Positions 1 through 6,390 of a stretch of DNA of 10,321 nt are shown here, piece by piece. The position numbers were made by a program, and so were the translations under genes. Source of the DNA: JANXSS01 sp043729515 (GTDB lineage: Bacteria; Pseudomonadota; Gammaproteobacteria; Burkholderiales; Burkholderiaceae_D). Position 1 is the stretch's first letter. Each line of letters starts with the position of its first letter. The notes beneath the pieces were generated by a model. That model made no database searches. It saw only the letters and a program-made list of their open reading frames with translations, and was not told the DNA's origin. Location: the NCBI GenBank assembly GCA_043729515.1, contig JAYTLK010000005.1, positions 1 through 10,321 of the forward strand. The letters are read 5' to 3'.

Positions 1-1171
1 AAGCATTGTCGAGAAGGTTGGCAAAGATCTGAACGAGACGTATCGGGTCGCCGACGATCTCCACAGCAAAATCAGGCAGCGTACAGTGCAGTTTTTGTCG
101 GCGCGCGTCGATGGCAGCTTGTACACCATCAACCGCCTGCCTGATCGTCGCCACGATATCAATGCGCTGACATTCGATACGCATCTTTCCTGTTGCAATG
201 CGCGACATGTCGAAAACGTCGTCCAACAGTTTTGTCATGTGGGTGACCTGGCGGTCGAGGAGCGCGCGGATTTTTATTGCCATTGCAGGGTCCGGCGGAG
301 CTTTTCCGATAACCGATGCAGCGATGCGGATAGGCCCGAGAGGATTGCGCAGTTCATGCGCAAGCATTGCCATGAATTCGGTTTGCCGACGCAGTGCCTG
401 TTCAGCGTTGGCTTGTAGTTCTTTGGCGGTTATTGTGGCAAAAGCCATCTGCTCATCAGCCGTTCTCCGGTATGCGCGGCGATGCTCTTTTTCTCCCAGT
501 GAAATCTCCAGGGGAAGCGCTTGTACTGCGCTTGCATTGCCTGACTGATTTGACATCATGGTCCCGGCAAAGACAAATCTGGCATTTCCACTACGCTTGG
601 CGGCATACATTGCGCCGTCAGCTCGTGCAAGCAGCATGTCGGCGTCATCGCCGTCGTCTGGATACAAACTGATGCCAATGCTGGCGGTAAGCCGGATCAA
701 ATGAGCGCCGACGCGGCTAGGTGCGCCGAGCGCCGCGAATATATTTGCGACGACCGAGGTGATGTCCGATAGGTCGGATATTTTTTCAAGAAGAATGACG
801 AATTCATCACCGCCGTACCGGCTCACGGTGTCCGATTCACGAACCGAACTCGTCATGCAATGCGCCGCAATTTTCAACACATGGTCGCCGGCTGCATGAC
901 CAAGCGAATCGTTGATATGCTTGAATTTGTTGAGATCAATGAACAGGAGCGCAAGTCGTTCGCCTGAGCGTTTTGCATTGTCGATAGCGTGACTCACGCG
1001 GTCGAGAAGAATGAGTCGATTTGGCAGATGCGTCAGCACATCCAGCTTTGCCAACTGCGTTATCTCCTGAATCTTTTTTTCGTCAAGGGCACGCTGTGTG
1101 TGCGCCTGCAACACCGCTTGAACCAGATGTTCATTGGCTTCGACGAGCTGTGCTAACTGGTCGTTATTCAC
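1..1171 (-). CDS. GGDEF diguanylate cyclase / histidine kinase fusion (C-terminus beyond the window)
   Basis: 390 codons are visible from a GTG start. The N-terminal ~40 residues are helical. A GGDEF domain spans about 42-200, with the FIDLNKFKHIND metal/substrate segment (~77-91), SRYGGDEF (117-124), and an upstream RESD (111-114) that matches the RxxD inhibitory c-di-GMP site. It should therefore be an active, product-inhibited diguanylate cyclase making c-di-GMP from two GTP. After a ~50-residue linker comes a HisKA domain with H-box AHELRNPLGPI (phospho-acceptor His about 272). The start of the HATPase domain follows, cut by the window edge just after its N-box Asn (LLDNA). No membrane segment or PAS domain is visible, so it is probably cytosolic. 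GTG is preferred because the in-frame sequence is uninterrupted from there and its first bases overlap the stop of a short upstream ORF. It is the third gene of an operon behind the KaiC-like ATPase, which suggests that ATPase or its partner controls it. A receiver domain may follow outside the window. Confidence 0.88.
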   Translation of the reverse strand, partial: MNNDQLAQLVEANEHLVQAVLQAHTQRALDEKKIQEITQLAKLDVLTHLPNRLILLDRVSHAIDNAKRSGERLALLFIDLNKFKHINDSLGHAAGDHVLKIAAHCMTSSVRESDTVSRYGGDEFVILLEKISDLSDITSVVANIFAALGAPSRVGAHLIRLTASIGISLYPDDGDDADMLLARADGAMYAAKRSGNARFVFAGTMMSNQSGNASAVQALPLEISLGEKEHRRAYRRTADEQMAFATITAKELQANAEQALRRQTEFMAMLAHELRNPLGPIRIAASVIGKAPPDPAMAIKIRALLDRQVTHMTKLLDDVFDMSRIATGKMRIECQRIDIVATIRQAVDGVQAAIDARRQKLHCTLPDFAVEIVGDPIRLVQIFANLLDNA

Positions 1172-1212
1172 AGTTTTTCCAGACAGCGCGAGATCGATAC
1201 GTTAAGACACAT
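1168..1212 (-). CDS. 14-codon leader ORF coupled to the GGDEF-kinase
   Basis: A short ORF (MCLNVSISRCLEKL) starts at an ATG lying about 8 nt after a strong GAGGAG ribosome-binding site. That site overlaps the TAG stop of the KaiC-like gene. The ORF's TGA stop overlaps the kinase GTG start in a GTGA arrangement, the classic geometry for translational coupling: ribosomes loaded at the strong site would terminate and restart at the weak GTG. The alternative is that ATG 1212 is the ancestral kinase start and a one-base indel has separated it from the body, with GTG now used as a rescue start. The sequence alone does not decide between these. The peptide resembles nothing I recognise. Confidence 0.4.
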   Translation of the reverse strand: MCLNVSISRCLEKL

Positions 1213-1225
1213 TGCGAAATCTCCT

Positions 1226-2746
1226 CTAGGTCACTACCGGTGACGATTTGACAGGTCGAGATTTGCCCGCTGGTTTCTTTTTCGAAGGCGACGGTAGCGC
1301 ATCGCGCTTTTTTGCTGGCCGACCGCCGAGCAATCCCTCTTGCTCTACCAACATTTCACCGATCTCGATGCCGTTTTTATCGATGATGTATTCCCTGAGT
1401 TCGTCAGAATGTGCGTTGGCCCGCACTTTTACTACGGCCATCAACCGCCGCAACCTGCTTTCAACTTCGATGTACCTTTGCACGATGATGGCGTCCGTCA
1501 AAAATGCCGTACCGTAGGGACTAAAGCGCAAATCCGAATATCGGTCCTCGAGCTCGCAGGTCATGACCACGACGACACCAGTGTCTGTCAAGGTATTCAC
1601 CAGCCGAAGCATTGACTCCTTGAATTCCTCGCGGAATGTCGGCGCCAATGCAATTTCCATCCCGGAAAGCGAGTCGAGCAGGACACGCGTCGCTTTGGTT
1701 CGATGGATTTCAGCAACTAGCAGCACAACTATTTCATCGACTGAAAGGTCAGGCCTGCTGGTATCAATCACGCTGACCGATCCACTAGGGATGAGATTGG
1801 CCAGAAGCGGATTTGACCGCTTTTTGGTAGGCCGCTGCTCAAAAGCAGCAACGACGCTGGTTTCACCGAGGCGAGTACCTTCTGCAAGAAATTTTGCTGC
1901 CAAAATGCTTTTGCCAGAGCCTGATGGTCCGGCAATCAGCAAGGAGAAACTCCGCGGCAAGCCGCCCCCAAGCATTTCGTCCAGCACGGGAATTCCGAAC
2001 ATCAGGCGGGAGGTTTGATCGTCTTCATCCCATGTTTTTACTGCAAGTACTGGCGCGTAAATCCGGACGCCCTGATCACTGATTCGAAACGAATGCTGGC
2101 CGGGCAAGCTGGCTTGTCCACGCATCTTGACAATTTCTATTGTGCGCACCATGGAATTGCGATGACTACTTTGACGCAACCAGATGAGCCCGTCGGCCAC
2201 CGTAAACACGGGATTTGAATCGCCAGGGTCCTTGTATTCGCCGATGAGAAAGCTGGTGGCTTGCCAGCCCGTCATCATCACGCCCAGTTGCTGAACGAAA
2301 TCTTCCAGCCTGCTGTGCACATCTCCACTCTGACGGGAGGACGCTCGCATGACCGACCGAAACGAGTCAATGAAAACGAATGCAGGCTTGTGCGTCTTTA
2401 CTTCTTCCATGATCCGACGAAGGACAAGATCAAGGTCGCCGGTCAGTGTCTCTTCGGAAAGGTTGACGAATCGGATAGACCGATTGATCGCATCTTCATC
2501 GAAAAAATCGAACTGTTGCTGATAACGAAGCATTTTTATCGGCGGCTCGCCCAGGATGGTCAGAAAAAGGGCCGAGCGATCTGGCGTCGCCAGCGAAAAC
2601 ATTATCTGATGTGCAAGCGTTGTCTTGCCACACCCGGGCTCGCCGGCAATCAGGTTGAACGAAAATTCCGGCACCCCGCCGCCCAGGACCTCATCGAGTC
2701 CCGGCACGCCGGTTAAAAGACGGGCTATCTTTACTTTTTTGCGCAT
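1226..2746 (-). CDS. KaiC-like double RecA-domain ATPase
   Basis: 506 residues with two tandem RecA/KaiC domains. Domain 1 has Walker A GEPGCGKT (35-42), Walker B FVFIDS (123-128) and a KaiC-type KMRG (207-210). Domain 2 has Walker A GPSGSGKS (273-280), Walker B RVLLDS (354-359) and the KVRA counterpart (440-443). The tail (~475-506) is rich in Lys, Pro and Ser, and looks disordered and basic. Length and layout match KaiC (about 519 residues), a hexameric ATPase and autokinase. Several KaiC key residues differ, however. The paired catalytic glutamates read TILGEP in domain 1 and AFEQ (301-304) in domain 2. The segment aligned to the cyanobacterial Ser431/Thr432 phosphosites reads GTAFLTD (412-418), that is Ala and Phe. 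ATP binding is likely, but canonical phospho-cycling is doubtful. AAGGA lies about 9 nt before the ATG. It starts 2 nt after the upstream gene and is followed by the GGDEF-kinase. With no KaiA or KaiB nearby, a signalling switch is more likely than a clock. Confidence 0.9.
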   Translation of the reverse strand: MRKKVKIARLLTGVPGLDEVLGGGVPEFSFNLIAGEPGCGKTTLAHQIMFSLATPDRSALFLTILGEPPIKMLRYQQQFDFFDEDAINRSIRFVNLSEETLTGDLDLVLRRIMEEVKTHKPAFVFIDSFRSVMRASSRQSGDVHSRLEDFVQQLGVMMTGWQATSFLIGEYKDPGDSNPVFTVADGLIWLRQSSHRNSMVRTIEIVKMRGQASLPGQHSFRISDQGVRIYAPVLAVKTWDEDDQTSRLMFGIPVLDEMLGGGLPRSFSLLIAGPSGSGKSILAAKFLAEGTRLGETSVVAAFEQRPTKKRSNPLLANLIPSGSVSVIDTSRPDLSVDEIVVLLVAEIHRTKATRVLLDSLSGMEIALAPTFREEFKESMLRLVNTLTDTGVVVVMTCELEDRYSDLRFSPYGTAFLTDAIIVQRYIEVESRLRRLMAVVKVRANAHSDELREYIIDKNGIEIGEMLVEQEGLLGGRPAKKRDALPSPSKKKPAGKSRPVKSSPVVT

Positions 2747-2748
2747 AG

Positions 2749-3171
2749 CTAAATGTCCTTGGTGGCTGTTCCGTTTAGCAGCGGGTCAAGCACCGGCCGC
2801 AAAAGGCGATCAGTCAGAGAGAGTCCAATTAAATTCGTAAGAAGGTAATAAAAATGCAACAGCAAGGTATCGCTTGCACCGGCAAAGTGGCTGGTGTTTT
2901 CTTTTGAAAGGACGTGGCGTAATACGTCAGGATCCAATGCCGACTGTGCATCGGTTGAAGCAGCAGTTAGCCAAGGGTAGGCTTGCGCAGTGATCTCGAC
3001 GCTGCAATGAAAAAGCGCCTCGATACCACCCTTGCCGATGATTGGTCTCAAGACCCGGTCGATTTCCTTCCAGGAAACAATAACCAAATCAAGGATGTGC
3101 TCGGGATTTTTGCTGAGGCTGACGTGATCAGCGAAGGTAATGCTTACCCAAGCGATCTTTCGGTTTTCCAT
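2749..3171 (-). CDS. Small helical protein of unknown function encoded upstream of the KaiC-like ATPase
   Basis: 140 residues from ATG 3171. An in-frame GTG at 3213 would add 14 residues; an AGGA lies only ~3 nt before it, so I favour the ATG, though its own ribosome site (GCGAG) is weak. The sequence looks all-helical and soluble, without signal peptide or obvious membrane span. It has a central segment WKEIDRVLRPIIGKGGIEAL and a C-terminal stretch LLLHFYYLLTNLIGLSLTDR. No catalytic motif is evident, and it is not KaiB: no thioredoxin-like fold pattern. From memory, similar small proteins occur beside KaiC-like genes in other Burkholderiales, but I could not check this. First gene of the operon and nearly abutting the ATPase, it may be an adaptor or sensor partner of that ATPase. 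Function is unknown. Confidence 0.75.
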   Translation of the reverse strand: MENRKIAWVSITFADHVSLSKNPEHILDLVIVSWKEIDRVLRPIIGKGGIEALFHCSVEITAQAYPWLTAASTDAQSALDPDVLRHVLSKENTSHFAGASDTLLLHFYYLLTNLIGLSLTDRLLRPVLDPLLNGTATKDI

Positions 3172-3228
3172 CGTGCGTGACTCGCAACGTTGTATGTGCC
3201 TTGGAGGATACACTTTCCTGCATGTACA

Positions 3229-3278
3229 TTATTATTATTTCAGCATAATCAGTCTGCTAAAGGGAGATTTGCAAGACA
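3229..3278 (-). promoter_or_regulatory. Candidate promoter region of the KaiC-like operon
   Basis: Upstream of the first operon gene the minus strand is AT-rich, with TTGCAA and TTTAGC as possible -35 elements and TATGCT or TAATAA as possible -10 elements. No pair has both good matches and ideal 17-nt spacing (TTTAGC to TAATAA is about 18). An 8-bp palindrome, ATGTACAT (3222-3229), sits between it and the gene. This is a weak call based on position and composition. Confidence 0.3.
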
Positions 3279-3282
3279 CACG

Positions 3283-3307
3283 AAAAGGCCCCAAGTCAGG
3301 GGGTTTT
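3283..3307. other. Imperfect GC-rich hairpin flanked by A and T runs (terminator-like remnant)
   Basis: The sequence reads AAAA-GG-CCCC, a 6-nt loop, GGGG-G-TTTT. Four G-C pairs and four A-T pairs are interrupted by a small internal loop. The T run on either strand would suit a weak bidirectional intrinsic terminator. No intact gene ends next to it: on the minus strand it precedes the KaiC operon promoter, and on the plus strand it precedes the arsC remnant. It may be a leftover of the decayed operon. Confidence 0.3.
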
Positions 3308-3418
3308 ACTTTGCGGAAATATGTCTGAAAACTCATCCAATAATCGGTGCAGGTAACCTGACTGCAAATCAAAAGAAGATTGGTATGCGCGGGTATCGAT
3401 GGACGAACAAATGCGAGC

Positions 3419-3544
3419 GGCCTTCCAAAAATTTTCAGGCAGATTACCGCGCGGATGAATGCCTCCCTTGCCCTGCCAATCGACAAGCTTGAAAAACACG
3501 CTATCGCTAACCAAATCAAGGCCATCGGCAATGCCCCGGCATGA
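3419..3544 (+). pseudogene. arsC: C-terminal remnant of an ArsC-type arsenate reductase (LMW phosphatase family)
   Basis: This open stretch ends in TGA and its last ~40 codons read as an ArsC C-terminus. The pattern FRQ...LALPIDKLEKHAIANQIKAIG corresponds to the family ending with a Leu-Pro-x-x-x-Leu-x-Lys helix and a terminal x-x-Ile-Gly. These enzymes are cytosolic and reduce arsenate to arsenite with a CxxxxxR phosphatase-like loop. That catalytic N-terminal part is absent: the frame is closed upstream at 3359-3361 and no loop motif is found in the flanking DNA. The TGA overlaps the ATG at 3541 (ATGA) of the aquaporin-like remnant, as expected for two formerly coupled operon genes. The assignment is by family memory from a short segment, so it is moderate only. 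Confidence 0.5.
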
Positions 3545-3877
3545 CGTTTTCAACGGCTCGACGGAAGGCTTTCGGGCACGGCATTCCTGCTGGCGATCGT
3601 CATCGCCTTGGGCATCGTGGGCGAACGGCTCGCCGGTGATACCATCTGCGGCGCGCTGCTTGGAAACACGTTCGCTGCGGGCACCGGCCTGGTTGCGCTG
3701 ATCCTGACGTTTGACCCCATTTCGGGCGCACACGTTAAACCTGCCGTGACGCCAGATGACGTCTACTTTGATCATCTGCGCAGGTTGCATACGGAAATGT
3801 ATGTCGGCGCAGAAATCGCCAGCACCTTTTCCGGTATCACGGCGACACAGGCGATGTTCGCGGCATTGCAGCCTTGA
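3541..3877 (+). pseudogene. Degenerate aquaporin/MIP-family channel gene (ars-operon type)
   Basis: The ATG at 3541 begins MTFSTARRKAFG, but the channel sequence continues in a different frame: GTAFLLAIVIALGIVGERLA, then GLVALILTF, then ISGAH-VKPAVT. This matches the first half of MIP channels that sit in proteobacterial ars clusters, so a frameshift lies around 3552-3572. The first pore motif Asn-Pro-Ala has become Lys-Pro-Ala. After PAVT the sequence jumps through a non-matching stretch to STFSGITATQ, like the segment that follows the second NPA motif. Most of the second half, including the second NPA, is therefore deleted. The remnant has about 110 codons, against about 230 for the family, and it ends at TGA 3875-3877. 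An intact homologue would be an inner-membrane channel for arsenite or small solutes. This copy should not function. Confidence 0.72.
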
Positions 3878-3996
3878 ATCGCCTTGTGTTTATCAAGCAC
3901 TGACGGCCGTGCGTTGGCATGTTAGCCAAGGCCTGCAAGCAGCAACATCAACTTTCCCGAAGAACTTGTCAATAGCTGGGCCACCTGAATCCGACG

Positions 3997-5313
3997 ATGA
4001 CGCACTCTGCTCCAATGTCTTCTCCTTCCGCGCCAGAACTACCTGGACCGCGCTCCGCACCACTCTGGCCGCCCGTTCCCCTGACCGAATTCCCGCCGAC
4101 GCGCGCCGCCGCACTCGCGCGCCTGGCGGCGGTACGCCCGGCTGACTATGCGCGCAGTCGCAACGCCCTCGACGGCGCGGTGACCCGCCTGTCTCCCTAC
4201 ATCACCCACGGCATCCTCGACCTGCCGGATATCCTGGCCGCGGTCGCTGCGCGCCACCGGTTGGAGGTGCAGCACAAGTTCGTTTTTGAACTCGGCTGGC
4301 GCGAGTTCTTCCGCCATGTATGGGAACATCACGGCGACGACATCTTTCGCTCGCTCCATGCCGGCCCGTTGCACGACGGCGCCTATATGCAGGAAGTTCC
4401 GGCCGACGTCCGTGCCGGTTGCACCGGCGTACCGGTAATCGACATGGCAGTGCGCACGCTCTACGCCACCGGCTATCTGCACAACCATGCCCGCATGTGG
4501 CTGGCCAGTTACGTGGTGCATCTGCGCAAGGTGCACTGGCGTGCCGGCGCCGATTGGATGGTCGGACATCTGCTCGATGGCGACCTGGCCAGCAATCACC
4601 TGAGTTGGCAATGGGTGGCCGGCACCGGCAGCAGCAAGCCCTATCTTTTCAATGCGGAAAATGTAGCGCGCTTCGCACCAGCCGAATGGCACAGCCCGGG
4701 CAGTGTCGTTGATTCCAGTTACGAAGCGCTGGACGCTGTGGCGCAGCGGGCAGCGCCCGTGGCGACCAAAGCGCGTGGCAAGGGCGTCGATGAGCCGGCA
4801 TTGTTCACGGTGCCGCCAGGTGCGACGGCAAACGCGACCGACATGAACGATTCCGCCAATGCCGTGGACCTGACCGGACGCGACGTCTGGCTGGTGCATC
4901 CGTGGGCATTGTGCGACCCGCCCTTGGACCTGCCTGCTGATTGCCTGCGCATCGGCTGGTGGCCAACAGAATATTTTGCGCAGCATCCCTGGAGCGCGGC
5001 GCGATGGGCATTCGTGGCCGGCCGCATGGCAGAGATCGCACCGGTCGCCTGGTGCAGCAACCGTGATGCACTGGCCCGGTCACTGGCCTCAGCCCGACTG
5101 GTCGAAACACGAACCGATCCGCATGTCCGCGCATTGCTGCCGGCCTCGGTGCATCAGCGCCCGGCGCCACAGTTGTTTGCCGATGTGGACCGCGCCTGCA
5201 CCTCGTTTTCAGGATGGTGGAACCGGACCACTCGCGGCGTAAAGCGGATCGAGGACTTGCCGGGGATGATGGCGCTGGCGGAAGCGCGTGGCAGTCGGCC
5301 TGGACGTGGCTGA
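3997..5313 (+). CDS. Photolyase/cryptochrome-family FAD-binding protein with reversed domain order
   Basis: 438 residues. The photolyase C-terminal FAD core begins almost at the N-terminus: TRLSPYITHG (63-72), ELGWREFFRHVW (98-109), TGVPVIDMAVRTL (143-155), TGYLHNHARM (158-167), DGDLASNHLSWQW (194-206). Relative to E. coli photolyase, the electron-transfer tryptophans W382 and W359 correspond to W204 and W181. The W306 position has no Trp (a Tyr or Met lies there). After a low-complexity linker (~240-290) a domain begins with DVWLVHPWALCDPP (296-309) and includes WAFVAGRMAEIAPVAW, resembling the alpha/beta antenna domain that normally precedes the core. Such enzymes use blue light and FADH to split pyrimidine dimers or to signal. 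The activity here is not predictable. The start is either ATG 3997 or 4015; neither has a clear ribosome site. Upstream lies only pseudogene DNA. Confidence 0.85.
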   Translation: MTHSAPMSSPSAPELPGPRSAPLWPPVPLTEFPPTRAAALARLAAVRPADYARSRNALDGAVTRLSPYITHGILDLPDILAAVAARHRLEVQHKFVFELGWREFFRHVWEHHGDDIFRSLHAGPLHDGAYMQEVPADVRAGCTGVPVIDMAVRTLYATGYLHNHARMWLASYVVHLRKVHWRAGADWMVGHLLDGDLASNHLSWQWVAGTGSSKPYLFNAENVARFAPAEWHSPGSVVDSSYEALDAVAQRAAPVATKARGKGVDEPALFTVPPGATANATDMNDSANAVDLTGRDVWLVHPWALCDPPLDLPADCLRIGWWPTEYFAQHPWSAARWAFVAGRMAEIAPVAWCSNRDALARSLASARLVETRTDPHVRALLPASVHQRPAPQLFADVDRACTSFSGWWNRTTRGVKRIEDLPGMMALAEARGSRPGRG

Positions 5314-5325
5314 TGCCAGTGGATC

Positions 5326-5413
5326 GCCTCTGATTCACGCTACTGGTTCACGCTATTGGCTCATTGCTACTGGTTCGTTGTTACTGATTGATCGCTACTG
5401 ATTGATCGCTACT
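5326..5413. repeat. Degenerate 13/14-bp tandem repeat, about six copies
   Basis: Consecutive units are GCCTCTGATTCAC, GCTACTGGTTCAC, GCTATTGGCTCATT, GCTACTGGTTCGTT, GTTACTGATTGATC and GCTACTGATTGATC, followed by a partial GCTACT. The last two full units differ at one base, so the array grew recently at its right end while the left end has decayed. It starts 13 nt after the photolyase-like stop codon. The unit length is not a multiple of three, and it contains frequent TGA and TAG, so it is non-coding. Function unknown. Confidence 0.8.
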
Positions 5414-5670
5414 TTTTTGTCTGCACCACTTTGGCGTTACCGGCGCCGTCATTCAGGACGCCTCTGACGCATCGGCCGGGCCGTAGCGGTTTCTTCGGCG
5501 CCAGCCATATCCACCAGCATCGTCGGCCCTTTTTGCGCCAGCAGGACATTGCGTACAAAAAGAATGTGACCATCCTGCACGGCGCAACTTCCCGGACTGC
5601 GGCCTGCGGCCACCAGCATCCGGGCATTGGCGGCATGGTCAGCGCATTCGCGATACCATCTCTCTTGAGA
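5409..5670 (-). pseudogene. Possible frameshifted remnant of an unrecognised small gene
   Basis: One minus-strand frame (open from 5670 to a TGA at 5449) reads WYRECADHAANARMLVAAG, then GHILFVRNVLLAQKGPTMLV, which looks like soluble protein rather than shadow sequence. The next frame then continues as VRGVLNDGAGNAKVVQTKK and stops at 5409, like a natural C-terminus. The two join well if a one- or two-base indel occurred around 5460-5480. The upstream end has a TGA at 5671-5673 and no good start with a ribosome site. I do not recognise the family. It may equally be chance coding potential in GC-rich DNA. Confidence 0.3.
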
Positions 5671-5774
5671 TCAACCTACGGCAGCAAGCACGATCAGTGC
5701 TGACATTTCTGCGGCCAAAACTGCAACAAGCCAGGCCTGGCCCGGACCGACAATGACTTCGAGGCAGTGACAAA

Positions 5775-6245
5775 ATGACTTCATCCGATGCTGTAACCCG
5801 TCGCACCGTACTCAAGGCCCTGCTGGCTGGAGCCTTCCTGTCGCCATTGCCTGGTCGCACCGCGAATGCGCGCCGCATGGCCGTTTATAAAAGCGCGGGC
5901 TGCGGCTGTTGCGCTGCCTGGATCACGCATCTGGAAAAACACGGTTTTACGGTCGATGCGCATGACGTTGCGAGCCCGGGCGACTACCGTCAGAGGGCCG
6001 GCATTCCGAATGCGCTCGGCTCTTGTCACACCGGCCTGATCGACGGCTACGCAATCGAAGGCCATGTGCCGGCGGCCGACATCTTGCGTCTGTTGGCGCA
6101 GCGGCCAAAAGCACGCGGGCTGGCCGTGCCGTCGATGCCGATCGGCTCGCCCGGCATGGAGGGCGCACACACCGACCCTTTCGATGTATTCATAGTCGAT
6201 GCCGAAGGACGGCGATCGGTCTACATGCATTATCCGGCCGCCTGA
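5775..6245 (+). CDS. DUF411 family metal-binding protein, predicted Tat-exported
   Basis: 156 residues. The N-terminus has a twin-arginine motif TRRTVLK (8-14), a hydrophobic stretch LKALLAGAFLSPLPG (13-27) and a likely cleavage site after Ala-Asn-Ala (~30-32), pointing to folded export to the periplasm. The mature part has the DUF411 hallmarks: VYKSAGCGCCAAW with CGCC (43-46), GSCHTGLIDGYAIEGHVPA with Cys84 and His85, and ARGLAVPSMPIGSPGME near the end. The Cys/His set suggests copper or other soft-metal binding. DUF411 proteins are often found near copper-resistance genes, although none are visible here. The length is normal and nothing is missing. GAGG lies about 10 nt before the ATG. The gene seems to be monocistronic, with a long non-coding gap upstream. 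Confidence 0.9.
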   Translation: MTSSDAVTRRTVLKALLAGAFLSPLPGRTANARRMAVYKSAGCGCCAAWITHLEKHGFTVDAHDVASPGDYRQRAGIPNALGSCHTGLIDGYAIEGHVPAADILRLLAQRPKARGLAVPSMPIGSPGMEGAHTDPFDVFIVDAEGRRSVYMHYPAA

Positions 6246-6390
6246 ACGCACGACACACGTACTGCAGCACTGCAGCCATGGCGCCAGCGCCACGCTGCAC
6301 GGCCGGCGCGGGCTGGCCAACTGATCTTCGATCCTTTTGCAACCTGCCGAAATGCGCCATTTGCGCGACAACGGGCAGCGATTGCCGCGG

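Noticed and set aside
1226..2746. RadA/Sms or DnaB-type helicase instead of KaiC
   Set aside because: Two full RecA domains are present, each with a KaiC-style layout and KMRG-like motifs. There is no zinc finger and no Lon-like domain.
3296..3790. Minus-strand open frame of about 164 codons
   Set aside because: It runs antisense to the arsC and aquaporin remnants, and its composition is not protein-like. It would also overlap the promoter area of the KaiC operon.
4039..4986. Minus-strand open frame of about 315 codons
   Set aside because: Antisense to the photolyase-like gene, whose conserved FAD-core motifs are clear on the plus strand.
5326..5413. CRISPR-like array
   Set aside because: The units are contiguous, 13-14 bp, with no spacers and no cas genes nearby. 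It is a simple tandem repeat.
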